DNA from: Cryobacterium sp.
GTDB lineage: Bacteria; Actinomycetota; Actinomycetes; Actinomycetales; Microbacteriaceae
Direction of reading: 5' to 3'
Assembly: GCA_019638935.1 (NCBI GenBank)
Contig: JAHBSW010000026.1
Coordinates: 1 to 33,419 of the forward strand
DNA: 33,419 nt
Shown: piece by piece, positions 30,278 through 33,419 of the stretch
Position numbering within the stretch: the first letter of the stretch is position 1
Layout of the letters: every line of letters starts with the position of its first letter
Translations under genes and position numbers: made by a program
The notes under the pieces: model-generated
Seen by the model: the letters and a program-made list of their open reading frames with translations, nothing else
Databases searched by the model: none
What the model was told of the DNA's origin: nothing

Positions 30278-33200
30278 ATGTCGAAGACCTCGTCCGCGCC
30301 CAAGGCCCGTTCACTGTCGAAGCCCACGGCCGCCAAAAACAGTGCCCCCAACTTCTCCCCGGCGATCGCCGACGACGCCGTCGAACTCGCCCGCACCTGG
30401 GCGCAGCGCGGCGCCGCGGCGGGATCGAGCGGCTCCGCCGCCCTCCTCGCGCAGGTGCTCAAGGACCAGAACGGGCTCGACTTCACCATCGGCTTCGTCG
30501 ACCGCGTCATCCGCCCCGAAGACCTGCGCGTCGCCGCCCGCAACCTGGCCGACCTCGCCAAGCGAACCCCGTCGTTCCTGCCCTGGTACATGCGCGCCGC
30601 GATCCGGCTCGGCGGCTTCGTCGCGCCGATCCTGCCGTGGCCCGTCGTCCCCATCGCCCGCGCGGTGCTGCGCCAGATGGTCGCCCACCTCATCGTCGAC
30701 GCGCGCCCGGCCAAGCTGGGGCCGGCGATCGCGAGGCTGAAGCGCGACGGCATCCGTCTCAATATCAACCTGCTCGGCGAGATCGTGCTGGGCAAGGCCG
30801 AGGCCGAGCGACGCCTCGAGGGCACCAAGCGACTGCTCGCCCGCCCCGACGTCGACTATGTGTCGATCAAGGTGTCGTCGATCGAGAGCCAGCTCAACAT
30901 GTGGGCGTTCGACGAGACGGTCGCGCGCGTCACGAAGCGACTCACACCGCTCTATGAGTACGCGGCGGCGAGCCCCACCCCCAAGTTCATCAACATGGAC
31001 ATGGAGGAGTACCGCGATCTCGATCTCACGATCGCCGTGTTCGAGAGCATTCTCGACCAGCCGCAGCTGCTGAACCTCGAGGCGGGCATCGTGCTGCAGG
31101 CCTACCTGCCGGACGCGCTCGCCGCCTATCAGCGCATCGTGGAGTGGTCGACGGCGCGCGTGGCCCGGGGCGGAGCGCCGGTGAAGATCCGGCTCGTCAA
31201 GGGCGCCAACCTCGCCATGGAGAACGTCGAGGCGACCCTGCACGGCTGGGAGGCCGCGACCTGGCACAGCAAGCAGGCCACCGACACCAACTACAAGCGC
31301 GTGCTCGACTGGGCGCTCACCCCTGAGCGCACCGCAGCCGTGCGCATCGGCATCGCCGGGCACAACCTCTTCGACATCGCCTTCGCTCACCTGCTTGCCG
31401 AGGCGCGCGGGGTGAGCGAGAACGTCGAGTTCGAGATGCTGCTCGGCATGGCCGAGGGCCAGGCGGATGCCGTGCGCGCCGACGTGGGCGGCCTCCTCCT
31501 CTACACCCCGGTGGTCATGCCGAAGGAGTTCGACGTCGCGATCGGCTACCTCATCCGCCGGCTCGAGGAGAACGCGAGCCAGGAGAACTTCATGTCCGCG
31601 GTCTTCGAGCTCGTCGACAACGAAGAGCTGTGGAGTCGCGAGCGGGACCGCTTCGTGGCATCGCTGAAGGATGTCGACACCGTGGTTCCCGAGCGCAACC
31701 GCGCACAGTCGCGCTTGGCGCCGCCTGCGGGTTTCGAGACGATTGCTTCGCAATCCCTCAACCCTCATGAGTCTGGCTTCGAGAACACCGCGGACACCGA
31801 CCCCGCCCTGCCCGACAATCGCGCCTGGGGTGCCGCGATCATCGATCGCGCCAAGGACAGCGTGCTGGGCAACGACATCGTCGCCGCGGCCGCGATCGAG
31901 ACCGATGCCGAACTCGACGCGGTCTTCGAGCGAGCGCTCGGTGCTGCAGCCGGCTGGGTCGCACTCGGTGGCGCGGGGCGCGCCGCGATCCTGCGCAAGG
32001 CCGCCGATGAGCTGGAGAGGAGCCGCGGCGCGCTCATCGAGGTCATGGCGAGCGAGACCGGCAAGACCATCGCCGAGGGCGACGTCGAGGTGAGCGAGGC
32101 GATCGACTTCGCTCGCTACTACGCCCATCTCGCCGAGGAGCTCGAGACCGTCGACGGAGCGACCTTCGTTCCCTCACGCCTCATCGTCGTCACACCGCCG
32201 TGGAACTTTCCCGTGGCGATTCCCGCGGGCTCGGTGCTGTCGGCGCTCGCGTCGGGCGCATCCGTCATCGCGAAGCCCGCTCGTCAGGCGCAGCGCTCGG
32301 GCGCCGTCATGATCGATGCGCTCTGGCGCGCGGGTGTGCCGCGGGAGGTGCTGAACCTCGTCGACCTCAGGGCTCGCGACCTCGGTCAGAAGATGGTCGC
32401 GCATCCCGCGGTGGATCGGGTGATTCTCACGGGGGGCTACGAGACAGCCGAGATGTTCCGTTCGTGGCGGCCCGACCTCGGCCTGCTCGCCGAGACGAGC
32501 GGCAAGAACGCGATCATCGTGACGCCCTCAGCCGATCTCGACCTCGCCGTCAACGACGTCGTCAAGAGCGCGTTCGGCCACGCGGGCCAGAAGTGCTCCG
32601 CCTCGAGCCTCGTGATTCTCGTAGGCTCCGTCGCGCGCTCGGACCGTTTCGAGCGCCAGCTCGTCGATGCGGCGACCACCCTGCGCGTCGGCTACCCGAC
32701 CGATCCGACCAGCCAGATGGGGCCGATCGTCGAACCGGCCGGCGGCAAGCTCAAGAAGGGTCTCACCGAGCTCGCTCCGGGTGAGAGGTGGCTGCTGAAG
32801 CCCGAGCAGCTCGACGCGAGCGGTCGACTGTGGTCGCCCGGTGTTCGCACCGGTGTCGCTCCCGGCAGCTACTACCACCTCACCGAGTTCTTCGGCCCGA
32901 TCCTCGGCATCATGCGCGCGGCAACCCTCGACGAGGCGATCCGCCTGCAGAACCAGGTCGACTATGGCCTCACCGCCGGACTGCACTCGCTCGACCCCGA
33001 CGAGCTGCGCACCTGGCTCTCCCGCGTCGAGGCCGGCAATCTCTATGTCAACCGCGGCATCACCGGCGCGATCGTTCGTCGTCAGCCCTTCGGCGGCTGG
33101 AAGCGCTCGGTCGTGGGCGCCACCGCGAAGGCGGGTGGCCCCAACTATCTCGTGCACCTCGGCTCGTGGAAGAAGGCCAAGGCGACGGTGACGGCGGTGC

Positions 33201-33419
33201 CGACGGATGCCGTGGCGGGGATCGTGACGGCCGCCGACTCGGCATTCGTCGAGCGGTCCGCGCGCAGCGACCAAGCCGAGTGGGAGCGCGAGTTCGGTGT
33301 CGCCAAGGACGTCTCCGGCCTGGGCGTCGAGCGGGACGTGTTCCGCTACCTGCCGCTGCCGGTTGCCGTGCGTCTGAACGCCGGCGGTGCCGTCGAGGAG
33401 CTTGCCCGCGTCGTTGCCG
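30278..33419 (+). CDS. putA: Bifunctional proline dehydrogenase / L-glutamate gamma-semialdehyde dehydrogenase (3' partial)
   Basis: PutA oxidises proline to glutamate in two steps. The frame is open from ATG 30278 to the window end (over 1047 codons). The N-terminal FAD-barrel half includes VDYVSIKVSSI, INMDMEEYRDLDLT, VKIRLVKGANLAMEN and GIAGHNLFDIAFAHLL. The NAD-dependent aldehyde dehydrogenase half includes TPPWNFPVAIPAG, the general base E739 in LLAETSGKN and the nucleophile C773 in GHAGQKCSASS. There is no N-terminal ribbon-helix-helix domain, so it is not its own repressor; the neighbouring TetR protein fits that role. A palindromic repeat lies in frame in the linker between the halves. 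The message is probably leaderless. Confidence 0.95.
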   Translation, partial: MSKTSSAPKARSLSKPTAAKNSAPNFSPAIADDAVELARTWAQRGAAAGSSGSAALLAQVLKDQNGLDFTIGFVDRVIRPEDLRVAARNLADLAKRTPSFLPWYMRAAIRLGGFVAPILPWPVVPIARAVLRQMVAHLIVDARPAKLGPAIARLKRDGIRLNINLLGEIVLGKAEAERRLEGTKRLLARPDVDYVSIKVSSIESQLNMWAFDETVARVTKRLTPLYEYAAASPTPKFINMDMEEYRDLDLTIAVFESILDQPQLLNLEAGIVLQAYLPDALAAYQRIVEWSTARVARGGAPVKIRLVKGANLAMENVEATLHGWEAATWHSKQATDTNYKRVLDWALTPERTAAVRIGIAGHNLFDIAFAHLLAEARGVSENVEFEMLLGMAEGQADAVRADVGGLLLYTPVVMPKEFDVAIGYLIRRLEENASQENFMSAVFELVDNEELWSRERDRFVASLKDVDTVVPERNRAQSRLAPPAGFETIASQSLNPHESGFENTADTDPALPDNRAWGAAIIDRAKDSVLGNDIVAAAAIETDAELDAVFERALGAAAGWVALGGAGRAAILRKAADELERSRGALIEVMASETGKTIAEGDVEVSEAIDFARYYAHLAEELETVDGATFVPSRLIVVTPPWNFPVAIPAGSVLSALASGASVIAKPARQAQRSGAVMIDALWRAGVPREVLNLVDLRARDLGQKMVAHPAVDRVILTGGYETAEMFRSWRPDLGLLAETSGKNAIIVTPSADLDLAVNDVVKSAFGHAGQKCSASSLVILVGSVARSDRFERQLVDAATTLRVGYPTDPTSQMGPIVEPAGGKLKKGLTELAPGERWLLKPEQLDASGRLWSPGVRTGVAPGSYYHLTEFFGPILGIMRAATLDEAIRLQNQVDYGLTAGLHSLDPDELRTWLSRVEAGNLYVNRGITGAIVRRQPFGGWKRSVVGATAKAGGPNYLVHLGSWKKAKATVTAVPTDAVAGIVTAADSAFVERSARSDQAEWEREFGVAKDVSGLGVERDVFRYLPLPVAVRLNAGGAVEELARVVA
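31729..31764. repeat. REP-like palindromic repeat inserted in frame in putA
   Basis: An imperfect 36-bp hairpin: outer arms GGGTT/AACCC, GAG/CTC, inner stem GATTGC/GCAATC with a TTC loop. It encodes about residues 484-496 (AGFETIASQSLNP) of PutA. The form GGTTTCGAGACG...CTCAACC is one I recall as a common intergenic repeat in Microbacteriaceae; finding it inside a gene is unusual. Confidence 0.6.

Noticed and set aside
30311-32128. 605-codon frame on the - strand opposite putA
   Set aside because: It is an antisense shadow of the high-GC putA coding sequence, with Gly/Arg/Val-rich composition and no domain. The + strand frame has clear PutA motifs.

Overview
The window is high-GC actinobacterial DNA, most likely from the Microbacteriaceae or a close relative. 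The signs are frequent GTG starts, a mycobacterial-type LexA box (TCGAAC-N4-GTTCGA), a fused PutA, promoters of the leaderless TANNNT-N6-ATG kind, and a palindromic repeat of a type I remember from Microbacteriaceae. It falls into two unlike parts. Positions 1 to about 23,684 are the right-hand portion of an integrative conjugative/mobilisable element. The rest is host chromosome.

Transfer and ssDNA module (1-12,408). The + strand carries the end of a helicase/DNA-methylase-type protein, a VirD4/TraG coupling protein, an HNH-type protein, an SSB-like protein, an unusual winged-helix plus OB-fold protein and an unknown gene. On the - strand are a small Cys-rich protein, an element-borne DprA, a MobF (TrwC/TraI-type) relaxase-helicase whose C-terminal tail lies in another frame, and a protein with three tandem CX2C-X13-CX3C zinc fingers. 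Between the zinc-finger gene and the relaxase, and running into the zinc-finger gene, is a 636-bp stretch with 26 copies of GTCGC on one strand and an 18-bp perfect palindrome. This is the best oriT or relaxosome-site candidate.

Cargo (12,752-18,949). This holds a glycosyltransferase with an unknown partner gene, a NhaA Na+/H+ antiporter, and an arsenic cassette. The cassette has arsR, three tandem ArsR-type operators, a previously hidden 24-aa peptide with seven cysteines, and an aquaglyceroporin-ArsC fusion that keeps an internal ribosome site and start codon for free ArsC. A perfect LexA box then precedes a small protein and an SRAP (HMCES/YedK) abasic-site protein.

Element accessory operon and integration end (18,946-23,684). 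Eight tightly packed - strand genes encode small zinc-ribbon, multi-HTH and unknown proteins. Two of them end in the same motif, EVPVDPxExLQCDSCQ. A tyrosine integrase with all six catalytic residues follows, then a 43-bp 3' fragment of a tRNA gene. That fragment is the chromosomal attachment-site scar, so the intact tRNA and the other end of the element should lie to the left of the window.

Chromosome (23,685-33,419). In order: a PLP enzyme of the ACC deaminase/D-cysteine desulfhydrase family with a divergent LysR regulator, a small membrane protein, a threonine/serine dehydratase, an SGNH hydrolase, an alpha/beta hydrolase, an OhrR-like MarR regulator, a small zinc-ribbon protein, a TetR regulator, and a bifunctional PutA (open at the window end). 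A 16-bp operator palindrome right after tetR covers the putA -35. PutA carries a palindromic repeat inserted in frame in its interdomain linker. Most of these genes appear leaderless, whereas nearly all element genes have Shine-Dalgarno sites.
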